Below are positions 43,084 through 51,944 of a DNA stretch of 64,000 bases, in pieces. Each line of letters opens with the position of its first letter. Position 1 is the first letter of the stretch. A program made the position numbers and the translations under genes. The notes below the pieces were generated by a model that saw nothing but the letters and a program-made list of their open reading frames with translations, was not told the origin of the DNA and did not search any database. The DNA is taken from the NCBI GenBank assembly GCA_036645935.1, contig JAVXNE010000003.1, forward strand, positions 124,001-188,000, written 5' to 3'. The stretch is from JAUNBN01 sp036645935. Its GTDB lineage: Bacteria; Bacillota; Clostridia; Oscillospirales; Ruminococcaceae.

Positions 43084-43745
43084 GTATAGCTCTGATTTCC
43101 CAATCTGTCAACAGTCGGACTCGCGGACAGACATTTAATTATCACAACTTCCGTCCGCGCGAGGTGAAAGTTTTAACTCGGAAACCTGATTTTAATGCTC
43201 TCCTAGCCATTCTTTTTTAAGCTTTACCAATTCATTGTGATCTCATTTTGTTGAGTTTTGATTTCCGCATAGAACCTTAAACACCGCAATCTTTAAAAGT
43301 CGCTCTGGTGCTGCGCTTTTCATCTTTTGACTGAAATCATTTGTATGGGCAAAAGCTTGAAAATTTCTCGCCATCTATTACGTTATTAACGCTATATTTT
43401 AAATCGTTTGTCATCTTCACGCCAAACATCTTCGCGGTTCGCTGCAAAGCAAAAAAATAACGATGGCTGTTTTTTTGCTTTATTAGTCCTAATGATTTAT
43501 ATTGGCAATCACAACCGATGCGCTTGGATTTTGGCGGTTAGATTTTTGTCGTTTTCCTATCCACATCGCGATCGCGAATCTTAAAAACTTGTTCGCGGCA
43601 GATTACTGATATTAATTGCTCTGTCCAAATGAGCAGCCGTTTGCAAATATGTGAACGAAGTTGCACATTTCTCGACGACAATTGATTTGTTGGCACACGA
43701 ACTGAATCTTCACACCGACGCAAAGACGTTTGCAATCGCCCGCAA
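43084..43745. other. Gene-free AT-rich spacer
   Basis: About 660 bases without a supportable gene. Only short frames with unnatural composition are present. Confidence 0.5.
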
Positions 43746-43790
43746 ATCGAAATGACCGCCTTGCTCTCTCAGCAAGGCGGTCATTTCGAT
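43746..43790. other. 20-bp perfect hairpin
   Basis: Arms 43746-43765 and 43771-43790 are perfectly complementary with loop CTCTC. No strong T-run follows. It lies downstream of the membrane-anchored gene at 43877, for which it could still act as a terminator. Confidence 0.8.
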
Positions 43791-43876
43791 ATTTCACAAT
43801 CCGCAGGACATTTGTGATAATGATGGGAAATGGTTTTTTTATTTGGCGTGGACTATGCTCATTTTGCCATGAAGTT

Positions 43877-44401
43877 CTATTCATAGAGTTTTCCACTCAG
43901 ATCAACAAAATAAAATTCAGCAGAGAAGTCGTCTGATGGGGCTTCAGCATATAGAATTTTATTATCTTTGGCATCCAACTTTATTGTTGCATCGGTCTTT
44001 CCGTCAACGGTGTATGTTATTTGTGCATAGTTTAAATTTGCTTTATTTGCCCAAAACACATTATATTGGGTTTGATGAATGGAAGTGAGTATAAACACCA
44101 ATTCGTCATTTTGCCTGTTGGCATTAGTTTGAAATTCGTATTCACCGTTTCCGATTGGTGCAAAAACAGCCAATCCATATCGATTGTTCTGGGCAGTGTA
44201 TCCACTTATTATATAGCCATCAATGGCAATCTCTTGGCCGATGGTAGTAATCGCGCCCAAATTGCCGATCTCTCTTAATCTGCGCTCTCTATTTTCAATC
44301 GTATCGCAACGATTACTGTTTTGCATTATGAAAATCGTCACAATGATTCCTGCTGCAACTATGATTACGGTTAATGGAATGATAAATTTTTTGAATTTCA
44401 T
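43877..44401 (-). CDS. Membrane-anchored extracytoplasmic protein, unknown
   Basis: A 174-residue protein with a basic start (MKFKKF) and one hydrophobic helix (about residues 7-27, IIPLTVIIVAAGIIVTIFIM) and then a soluble domain of about 145 residues, presumably outside. The helix is not followed by a lipobox or clear signal peptidase site. GGAGGGTGAGAA precedes the ATG. AT-rich compared with core genes. No family recognised. Confidence 0.7.
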   Translation of the reverse strand: MKFKKFIIPLTVIIVAAGIIVTIFIMQNSNRCDTIENRERRLREIGNLGAITTIGQEIAIDGYIISGYTAQNNRYGLAVFAPIGNGEYEFQTNANRQNDELVFILTSIHQTQYNVFWANKANLNYAQITYTVDGKTDATIKLDAKDNKILYAEAPSDDFSAEFYFVDLSGKLYE

Positions 44402-45235
44402 TTCTCACCCTCCGTCAAATATAAATCATTCTCATCGAGTATATCATGCTTTTCAACATGAAAAAAGATCTACTTGCCCTGGCGGGAAACAGACATTATT
44501 GGAGCCGTCTTTCCAAAAGTGTCATTACTTTTTTGAAAAAGAGGTTTATTTTCTTGATCTCAAACAATAACATAATAAGTGTTGCATTATAAATGCAGAG
44601 AAGACGGTTCTCGTGTAAAAAATTAAAACCGTCTGTTTGGGCAGCACATATAGATTTCTCACAAGGCAATTGCAGAAAGCATTTTGCTTATATGCGTATT
44701 TGACGATATTCGATCTAAAGTTCACCATAAGGCAAATTGTTCCTCTATTTAGACTTGTATCGATTTTCAAGATTTGGTATACTTAAACCAAAATCTAACG
44801 TATATAAGATATTTTTTTGTCGTAAATTAATTAAAAATCGTATGCGTAAAGAAGAAATCTTCTTATTGATAGTGCAAGTTTTCATCAATCCAATTTATTA
44901 AAATCATGGAAATTCCATACTAACATCAGTTTATAGTAAAATTTCCCCTCTTAGCATTTGCCGCTTCGTTCTGCTCTTATTGCAGACGCTCCAATAATCA
45001 CTTCATGTATTTTTGTGACTTTTCTTTACAAGTTCTTTTATGATTTGCCGTTCATTAAATTACAGGCTGTTTGTGCTCCGGGCTTATGTTTGGTTTTAGT
45101 CTGTTGTGTAATAAGTTGTGTTCATCATTGACTAATGCACTTTGCGTTTAATAGTTTAGAGATCAAAACAGAAAAAGCGCCGTTGAACGGCGCGTATGGC
45201 TCAAACAGAAAAATGGAACGTGGAGGTAGGACAGG
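44402..45235. other. Gene-free AT-rich spacer
   Basis: About 830 bases with no supportable gene. A small hairpin GCGCCGTT-GAACGGCGC-like lies near 45177-45194, within the leader of the zinc-ribbon gene. Confidence 0.5.
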
Positions 45236-46858
45236 GTGGAATGCGGATTTTGTGGCGATGAATTAATCGATGAGGCGAAATTCTGTCTGGGGTGCGGAAA
45301 GCCCCGGAGCGAGTGCGAGAAGCCCATAGAAGTTGAGGAAGATTCACAGCTAAAGTGCAAAAAATGCGGTGCCGAAATAGAGTCGGATTTTAAGTTTTGC
45401 TTTGTGTGCGGCGAAGCGACAGATTTGACCAGTGCCAAAGAAAATTGGCCAATAACTAAGTCGGATAAAGCAACAAATGTGGAGAACGCCAACGTAAGTG
45501 ATAAGGAGACAAATACCAAACCAGAGGAAATAACAAGCGTCACGCTTGCTGACACCGAAACAGAGAATGTTGAGTCTCCGAAAGTTGCCCTTACGACCAG
45601 TGCCAACAACGCTTTGAGCGAAGCTGCAACGTATAGCTTCAACCCAGAGAAGGAACAAAACGCCGTAAACCCCACTCATGTGGAAAAAAGACAAGCGGAC
45701 GCAGAGAAAAAGAAAACTACGATAAGCGTTCGAAATAAAATAATTGTTTGTGTTATTGCGGCACTCGTCGTAGGTGTGGGAATTTTCTATGGCACCACGT
45801 TTACAATTAGACAGAGCAAATTTAACTTATCAAAGAAATACTACACCTCTGGAAAGCTGCTCGAGGCAGAAAAAAGTTTTCTTGAGTTGATAGATGAATC
45901 CCCCTCTTTCGCAGATGCTTATATAGGTCTTGGGGACGTATACATATCAAACTGGGACTATCCTGCGGCGATAAATACGCTCGTGGATGGGCAGGACAGC
46001 TCGCATGCCAGAAGCTTGGAGATAAAGCGAGAGGAAGTCGAACGGGACATGATAGAGCGCATTAACAAAAATGAAACCGTAGCGACGAAGTGGAAAATGC
46101 CTGCTGAGGAGGACATTGCAGATCAAATAAGCGCACGTTACGCCGTAGGAGGGGGTCCTCCGGCGGGATACGGAAAAGTGTTGCTGAAATGCTACCTCAT
46201 TGGCGGTCTATATTATGCGCAGTACGCCGAATTTATCAGTGCTACGGTGGACGGTGCCAATTACTATCTCAACACGAACCAAGAACTGCCCTGCTGCTTT
46301 GGATCGTGGACGCTTGATGGGGGCTACCAGATCATGATTCCCCCTGAGGAGATACACTGTGGTGTCTCGGTATACCGTATGATCGACGACGAGCTCGTAG
46401 AGATGCGTTCTTTTGGTATAAACAAGAGTATTGACAGCGCTATACAGACGGCCTCTAACCAAGTCTCTGCTATAGGGCCAGAACAAACCTTTGTGCTTTA
46501 TTACCTGAGTTTCCTCAGTGCGATCAATGAATACGACGAGTCGAACCTTGTGTACTGCTCGGAAAACTGCTACCTTGACACCACGGCGCGAATTTACAAT
46601 CAAAACCGAAACAATACTTTCTACTGTCGCTCTATTTTAATCGACGCAGACAGCATCACCTACAGTGCAGACGGAACGGTTTCATTTAATGCGGTGTGCG
46701 AAAGCGACATGTACAGCCGCGACGGCTTGCGGTATGCTGGAATCAACAAGGCGTACCGCAAGGTCAATCTCGCTTGTGGTGCCAATGGCTGGTATGTGGA
46801 TAGCGCACAGTATCACAACTACATCGCTATAAGCGACAATTTTTATAAGGCATATTGA
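45236..46858 (+). CDS. Zinc-ribbon, single-pass membrane protein with TPR-like region
   Basis: A 540-residue protein starting with GTG after GGAGG. Two N-terminal zinc ribbons (CGFCGDELIDEAKFCLGCG; CKKCGAEIESDFKFCFVCG) are followed by an acidic, Thr/Ser/Asn-rich linker (70-165), a hydrophobic helix (about 172-195, IIVCVIAALVVGVGIFYG), a TPR-like segment (SKKYYTSGKLLEAEKSFLELIDESPSFADAYIGLGDVY, read in parts), and a C-terminal domain of about 290 residues. The layout puts the ribbons inside and the rest outside. Such proteins are common in gut Firmicutes, with unknown roles. A related frameshifted gene lies just downstream. Confidence 0.8.
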   Translation: MECGFCGDELIDEAKFCLGCGKPRSECEKPIEVEEDSQLKCKKCGAEIESDFKFCFVCGEATDLTSAKENWPITKSDKATNVENANVSDKETNTKPEEITSVTLADTETENVESPKVALTTSANNALSEAATYSFNPEKEQNAVNPTHVEKRQADAEKKKTTISVRNKIIVCVIAALVVGVGIFYGTTFTIRQSKFNLSKKYYTSGKLLEAEKSFLELIDESPSFADAYIGLGDVYISNWDYPAAINTLVDGQDSSHARSLEIKREEVERDMIERINKNETVATKWKMPAEEDIADQISARYAVGGGPPAGYGKVLLKCYLIGGLYYAQYAEFISATVDGANYYLNTNQELPCCFGSWTLDGGYQIMIPPEEIHCGVSVYRMIDDELVEMRSFGINKSIDSAIQTASNQVSAIGPEQTFVLYYLSFLSAINEYDESNLVYCSENCYLDTTARIYNQNRNNTFYCRSILIDADSITYSADGTVSFNAVCESDMYSRDGLRYAGINKAYRKVNLACGANGWYVDSAQYHNYIAISDNFYKAY

Positions 46859-46883
46859 TACAGAAAACGAATATTTAAGTTAA

Positions 46884-47560
46884 GAAAAAAGGCGTCTTGC
46901 AAAACAGCGAAGGCGGAGAATCCTTGTCTATGTGGTGATCTTCGTGTTTGTCGTTGTTCTAGCAGTAGGTGCTTTTTTTAGTGTATGCGCTATTTTAAGT
47001 GCGATATCCGAAAATCAATGGTTAGATCCGGAGAGACTAGGTGAATCGACGCAGTTGCCTGACATTCAGCCTGACGAAAATTTGACAGAGTCCTCCGTAG
47101 AAACAGTCCTCCCTATCAGATTTGACCCACCGTATACGAGCAGGATGGCGTGGGTCAAATCGATATCGATGGAGTAAAGGTACTGCTTGCCAACAAAGTA
47201 TATACTCTACCCTCTGCTTTTGGAGGCGAAAACCCAGAGGCATGGTCCGCGCTTGAGCCGATATTCAGCGATGCTTCGAAGGATGAAATATCTCTTTTCA
47301 TAGTGTCTGACTCTAGAAGCTGTGAAAAATAAAGTTTCAAAGGTTGATCTCATCTTTGAACCGTCCAAGGAAAAAGCTTCTGTATTCACGCCAGTGTCTT
47401 CATCGCTGTCTGTTGCTCGAGATTTTAATGTTTCTGCTTGTTATCATCATCCAAATAATCCCGCAGTCGCACAATGTAGTCGCTGCGGAAAATATATGTG
47501 CAAGGACTGAGCCGATGTGTACTCATTATGCCGGTGCCGCTGCTTGACAGGAGTCGGCAT
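46884..47560 (+). pseudogene. Frameshifted membrane and zinc-finger gene
   Basis: Three frames continue one another. The first (46884-47177) reads KQRRRRILVYVV, a hydrophobic helix, and a Glu/Asp-rich linker. The second, from 47160, reads GQIDIDGVKVLLANKVYTLP up to 47332. The third, from 47322, reads VSKVDLIFEPSKEK and ends in a B-box-like zinc finger, CYHHPNNPAVAQCSRCGKYMCKD, where a TGA replaces the next expected cysteine before ADVYS. At least two frameshifts and one stop, and no start codon with a ribosome binding site, mark it as broken. It probably derives from a zinc-ribbon protein like its neighbour. Confidence 0.55.
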
Positions 47561-47926
47561 TACTTTGGCTGTTTGGTTGCAAAACTGAAAGGACAACATA
47601 CGTCATGAATATTATGGTTACATATATAACGCCTGGCAGCGAAAACATCGTGCAGATTGAACGGCGGAGAAACACAAGGGACGGTTCTTTATATTTTATC
47701 TGTTCTTACAATACTCAATGTCCAGTCGGTCAATCTGACAATTTGCCGCAGCATGACGTGGTAAACTCCGCTCCCGTGACTTTCTAGACATACTATCACC
47801 TCTCACATACAGAATAACCGGGGATAACTGTCAACGCAAATAAAAGAGCCGTCCTCCTTTATGTTTTGTTTCTATGTTTTGTTTCTATGTTTTGTTTTTG
47901 AAAAAACACAGTAAAAGCGCGGCGCT
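47561..47926. other. Spacer upstream of recombinase remnant
   Basis: No supportable gene; a 60-codon plus frame (47605-47787) is not convincing. TTTCTATGTTTTGT-type short tandem repeats occur at about 47861-47898. Confidence 0.5.
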
Positions 47927-48715
47927 ATGCGCAAGCGCAAAAAGGCAGACGGCAGCCGCAATATTTTTGCAGGGCTTCTTGTCTGCGCCGATTGCGGCAG
48001 CAATATGAACTATCATTTCAATCAGAAAAATCCCGACATCAAATATTTTAACTGCGCCAACAACAATAGCGGTCACGGTGACTGCACCGGCACGCACAAT
48101 ATTCGTCTTGATTTTTTGGAGCCTGTTGTGTTGGCAGAACTGCGTCGGCTGATGCAGTTTGCTTCCAAATATGAAAATGAATTCGCTGCCTACATGAGCC
48201 ATTGCGCCTTGCAGACCTCGGAAGAAAACTGTGCAGTCGTTCAGCGCGAGTTTGATGCACTGGCTGCCCGTGACCGCACGCTTGACAGGCTTTTTGAAAC
48301 CCTGTACGAGGACAATGTGAGCGGCAAAATCAGCGATGACCGTTTTGCAAAATTGTCGCAGAAATATGAACTTGAGCAGGCAGAACTGAAAGAAAAATTG
48401 TCCTATAAACAGAAGCAGCTTGACGAGATGACCGAAAAGGCACAGACGATTGAGACTTTCCTCACCGCTGTGCGCCGTTATACACGTGTAAAAAAGCTGA
48501 ACGCCCGTATGCTGAACGATTTAATTGAAAAAATTGAGGTGCATCAAGCGGTAAAAGTGGACGGCAAGTGGGTACAGAAGTTGACGATACGCTATCGCTG
48601 TGTCGGCATGATTGATGTGCCGAACCTTGAAAAAGCACCGTTCAAGCCCTTTGAGCTGAAAACGAGAAAAGGCGTAAGCGTCAGAAACGCTTCGCCTTGT
48701 GGAGAGCTTGTGTAA
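47927..48715 (+). pseudogene. Large serine recombinase, C-terminal remnant
   Basis: A 262-codon frame that begins directly in the zinc-ribbon of a large serine recombinase: FAGLLVCADCGSNMNYHF ... FNCANNN ... CTGTH. A coiled coil (about residues 85-185) and a C-terminal DUF4368-like part (ARMLNDLIEKIEVHQAV) follow. The resolvase catalytic domain and recombinase domain, some 300 residues, are missing, and the frame upstream meets a stop. It is the truncated integrase of an integrated element of the Tn4451/TnpX kind. No partner genes of such an element remain here. Confidence 0.8.
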
Positions 48716-48760
48716 AACTCCAATTATATGATAAAGCAATAACAAACAAATAGACAAATA

Positions 48761-48810
48761 AAAAACGGAGTGTTCTTATAAGGAAACTGAATTCCTATAA
48801 GAACACTCCG
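48761..48810 (-). terminator. tRNA-Val terminator
   Basis: An almost perfect 19-20 bp stem (48766-48785 with 48792-48810) followed on the minus strand by TTTTTTATTT. It is directly after tRNA-Val(CAC). Confidence 0.9.
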
Positions 48811-48812
48811 AC

Positions 48813-48889
48813 TGGTGGGGGCGGCAGGGCTCGAACCTGTGACCTCCTGCGTGTGAAGCAGGCGCTCTAACCAGCTGAGCTACGCTCCC
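48813..48889 (-). tRNA. tRNA-Val (CAC) with two stem mismatches
   Basis: Acceptor GGGAGCG, D-arm AGCTCAGCTGGTTAGAGC, anticodon arm CCTGC-TTCACAC-GCAGG giving CAC, T-loop TTCGAGC and CCA. The acceptor has an A4-C69 mismatch and the T-stem an A49-C65 mismatch; in tRNA-Val(TAC) at 39485 both positions pair. It has its own promoter and terminator. Confidence 0.88.
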
Positions 48890-48913
48890 ATACCACAGCG
48901 TCGCGGCAAAAGT

Positions 48914-48943
48914 ATATTACTATAAACACATGCTGTTTGTCAA
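48914..48943 (-). promoter_or_regulatory. Promoter of tRNA-Val
   Basis: Minus-strand TTGACA (48938-48943) and TAATAT (48914-48919) with an 18-base spacer, overlapping the end of the methyltransferase gene. Confidence 0.65.
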
Positions 48944-49689
48944 CTGTCCGTGCGCTGCTTAACGGCGGTGTAGAGCAGCCGGCAGGAGCTTGCGCTCGGC
49001 GTTTCATAACTGTCTCCGTCCAGTTTGGATTTAATTTCAAATCCGTTTCTGACCAGTTTCCGTTCAAGTTCATCTGTATCTATTGTATACTCAAAAAACT
49101 CATCGGTTGAACGCAAATACTCACCTTTGTCTTTTGAGAAAACGTCGACCGTCATCGACACACGGCTGTTCGCTCCATCATATGCGTTTTGCCATACTGT
49201 AAAGCAGTTTTCGTTTTCGTAGACAAACGCGTTGTCCGCAAGCACTTCGCGGTGTTTGTATTCGGTGTTGATATCGAACACCAGTATTCCCGACGGCTCA
49301 AGGAACAGGGAAAATCTCCCCAACACGGCGTCGAGCACTTTGGAGTTTCCAACATGATTTAGTGTGTCACGAGTGCAGATAACCGCACCGACAGTGCCGT
49401 ACAAATCAAGTCTCTCGAGATTCTGGTTGAGAAAAAGCACATCAGCCGACTGTGTTGCTGCCTTTTCATTTGCGATGCTCAACATCTCCGGAGAAGCGTC
49501 GACCCCTATAATATCGTAGCCTATTTTTGAGAGTGCAACAGCAAGAGTACCGGTGCCGCACCCGGCATCCAGCACAATAGTGTTTGGAACTCTGTTCCTC
49601 AAAGCTGCGTCAATAAAATCCCGCAGTTTAATGTAGTCTCCGCCACAAAACGCGTCGTAAAACGGCGCAAGCGCACGGTATCCGTTCAA
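48940..49689 (-). CDS. Class I SAM-dependent methyltransferase
   Basis: A 249-residue protein. Motif I VLDAGCGTGTLA binds SAM, followed by IGVDASPEML (motif II) and GAVICTRDTLNHV. The C-terminal part resembles small-molecule or protein methyltransferases of the methyltransf_11/25 type. It starts with TTG, overlapping the yerC-like stop (TTGA), so the two are coupled. Substrate unknown. Confidence 0.85.
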   Translation of the reverse strand: MNGYRALAPFYDAFCGGDYIKLRDFIDAALRNRVPNTIVLDAGCGTGTLAVALSKIGYDIIGVDASPEMLSIANEKAATQSADVLFLNQNLERLDLYGTVGAVICTRDTLNHVGNSKVLDAVLGRFSLFLEPSGILVFDINTEYKHREVLADNAFVYENENCFTVWQNAYDGANSRVSMTVDVFSKDKGEYLRSTDEFFEYTIDTDELERKLVRNGFEIKSKLDGDSYETPSASSCRLLYTAVKQRTDS

Positions 49690-49976
49690 ATTTTGCCGAT
49701 CCTCTCTAACAGCATCCTGTAGCCGTCGTTGCCGGTGCTGAGTGAGCGGTTCACCCTGCTGATGGTTGCGGTGGAGGCCCCTGTTTCGCTGACGATATCG
49801 TTGTATACTCTATTTTGAAGGAGCAGATTCGCGACATGAAAGCGCTGAGAGATGGCTTTAAGCTCGGTCACAGTGCACAGATCCTCAAAAAACGCATAGC
49901 ACTCATCTAAGTTTTTAAGCGACATTATCGCCTCAAAAAGCTGGTCGAGGTTTTCGGAGTGCAGCTTATTATTCAA
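49686..49976 (-). CDS. yerC: TrpR-like YerC/YecD family protein
   Basis: A 96-residue protein with the TrpR-type helix-turn-helix: LDECYAFFEDLCTVTELKAISQRF, then GASTATISRVNRSLSTGNDGY. This matches the YerC/YecD family, found widely in Firmicutes, whose target is unknown. It starts with TTG at 49976 after AAAGGTGATGATAGG and is coupled to the methyltransferase. It lies 63 bases downstream of lysA. Confidence 0.9.
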   Translation of the reverse strand: MNNKLHSENLDQLFEAIMSLKNLDECYAFFEDLCTVTELKAISQRFHVANLLLQNRVYNDIVSETGASTATISRVNRSLSTGNDGYRMLLERIGKI

Positions 49977-50039
49977 CCTATCATCACCTTTCGATATTTG
50001 CTTTCATAGTTTAGCATATCAAAGTGTAGAAGTAAAGGG

Positions 50040-51341
50040 TCATACATCCCTTGACGCGACATCAGCATAGCTCTCACCTTTGACTATAACACGCGCTTCG
50101 CCGTCCCTCACAAGCACAATCGGCGGCTTTGGCACTCTGTTGTAGTTGGATGACATTGAATAGTTATATGCTCCCGTTGCAAGCACTGCCAGGATATCTC
50201 CCGAGCGCGGACGCTGCAGCAACGTGTTCTCCTGAATCAGGTCTCCACTCTCACAGCATCGCCCCGCTATTGTAGCTTTAAAATCACGCGCCTCGCTCGC
50301 GCGATTGGCAACGAGAACCGTATATTCCGAGCCATAGAGAGCATATCGCGGGTTGTCGGTTATTCCGCCATCAACCGAAACGTAACTGCGTACGCCCTCA
50401 ATCGTTTTCGTCGCGCCGACAGTATACAATGTTAGCCCGGCAGGAGCTGCAATTGCCCGTCCCGGCTCAATGACAACTGTTGGGCTTTTAAAACCGCTGT
50501 TGCCGATTGTTTCCTCAATTTTTAATGCGACACCACACAGTATCTCACGCGGTGACACAGGGTCGTTTGCATCGACATATTTCATCCCGAAGCCACCGCC
50601 GAGATTGAGAACTGAAAGCTCTGTTCCCAGTTCATTTTTAATACGCATCATAAGCGAGATCATAATTCGAGCGGCCTCTTGAAACGGCGCAATCTCAAAA
50701 ATCTGAGAGCCGATGTGACAGTGCAGCCCACAGAGTTCAAGGCTGCCACACAAGATCGCTCGCTTAACCGCATCAAACGCCTCTCCGTTTTCCAAGGCAA
50801 ACCCAAACTTGCTGTCAATCGATCCGGTCATGATATATTTGTGCGTGTGAGCCTCAACTCCGGGCTTTATTCTCAACAAAATACGCTGCCTCACGTTTTT
50901 TTCGCGCGCGAGCACATCCAGAAGTTCAAGCTCTTCTTTGTTGTCTACGACGACGTATCCGACGCCCTCTGAGAGCGCATATTCCAGCTCGGACGGGGTC
51001 TTGTTGTTGCCGTGAAAGAATATCCTCTCACTGGGAAATCCAATGTTTGACGCGGTGTACAGCTCACCGCCGGAGACGACATCAAGCCAAAGCCCTTCGC
51101 TTGCCACAATTCGGCAAAGTTCCTTGCAGCAAAGAGCTTTGCTCGCATAAGCGACAACGCCCCTGCCCTCTCCGAAGCAGTCCCCCATCGCTTTTGCAAA
51201 CATGCGACAGGAACAGCGAATCGAATTTTCCGAAAGGACATACAGCGGCGTTCCGAATTGTTCTGCAAGTGAAATGCAGTCTGCTCCGTCCATTTCAAGG
51301 TGGCCGTGCTTGTTTATTCCGACATAACTTGAAGTCAGCAT
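50040..51341 (-). CDS. lysA: Diaminopimelate decarboxylase
   Basis: A 433-residue PLP-dependent enzyme that makes L-lysine from meso-diaminopimelate. The PLP lysine lies in YASKALC, the glycine loop in NLGGGFGMKY, and EPGRAIAAPAG is the PLP-phosphate segment. ATGCTGAC at 51341 follows a weak GGGATAG. It lies five bases from engB, so lon, engB and lysA form one unit. Together with lysC in this window it covers the first and last steps of the lysine route. Confidence 0.94.
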   Translation of the reverse strand: MLTSSYVGINKHGHLEMDGADCISLAEQFGTPLYVLSENSIRCSCRMFAKAMGDCFGEGRGVVAYASKALCCKELCRIVASEGLWLDVVSGGELYTASNIGFPSERIFFHGNNKTPSELEYALSEGVGYVVVDNKEELELLDVLAREKNVRQRILLRIKPGVEAHTHKYIMTGSIDSKFGFALENGEAFDAVKRAILCGSLELCGLHCHIGSQIFEIAPFQEAARIMISLMMRIKNELGTELSVLNLGGGFGMKYVDANDPVSPREILCGVALKIEETIGNSGFKSPTVVIEPGRAIAAPAGLTLYTVGATKTIEGVRSYVSVDGGITDNPRYALYGSEYTVLVANRASEARDFKATIAGRCCESGDLIQENTLLQRPRSGDILAVLATGAYNYSMSSNYNRVPKPPIVLVRDGEARVIVKGESYADVASRDV

Positions 51342-51346
51342 AATAT

Positions 51347-51931
51347 CTATCCCATTATCTCGGTTATTTTTGCGCGAAGTCTCTCTGCGGACTCCTCCCC
51401 GTTTATTGTAAACGGCTCGACATCCGAGATGCCGTATTGAGGCAGTAGCTCCTCGAAATACTTTGTCTGACTCGACAGCTGTGTTTTTGTAAGCTTATCT
51501 GTTTTTGTCAGCACAGCAATGGCGCAAAGGCCATTTTGACGGATGAAATTCATCATTATTAGGTCATCTGCCGACGGCTCATGTCGCGAATCGAGCAGCT
51601 GTACCGTAAGTTTGATATCGGGGTGCGACGCAAAAAAGCTCTCCATCAGCGCCGCCCACCGAGCCATCTCCGTCTGGGAGCGCTTGGCGTAACCGTATCC
51701 CGGCAGATCGACAAGAAACACGTCATCCCCTAGTGAGAAATAGTTGATCGTGGTGGTTTTACCCGGGGTTGAACTTACCCTCGCAAGAGATTTTCTGCGG
51801 CACAACTTATTTATCAAGGAGGATTTTCCAACATTAGATCGTCCGCAAAAAACCAGCTCCTCGCCCGCTGCGGGAGGGAGCTGGCTTGCAATGCCATAAG
51901 ATTTTATAAACTGCGCTGCGCTGAAATTCAT
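51347..51931 (-). CDS. engB: Ribosome biogenesis GTPase EngB (YsxC)
   Basis: A 194-residue GTPase for large-subunit assembly. G1 GRSNVGKSS, G2 SSTPGKTTTINYF, G3 DLPGYG and G4 TKTDK are clear. I start at ATG 51931 after GGGAAATCAT; the frame is open further into lon but that part is not coding for EngB. It lies 13 bases after lon, an order conserved in Bacillus. Confidence 0.95.
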   Translation of the reverse strand: MNFSAAQFIKSYGIASQLPPAAGEELVFCGRSNVGKSSLINKLCRRKSLARVSSTPGKTTTINYFSLGDDVFLVDLPGYGYAKRSQTEMARWAALMESFFASHPDIKLTVQLLDSRHEPSADDLIMMNFIRQNGLCAIAVLTKTDKLTKTQLSSQTKYFEELLPQYGISDVEPFTINGEESAERLRAKITEIMG

Positions 51932-51944
51932 ATGATTTCCCAAC

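Noticed and set aside
47605..47787. 60-codon plus-strand frame
   Set aside because: No good ribosome binding site and no family pattern; it lies among pseudogene fragments.
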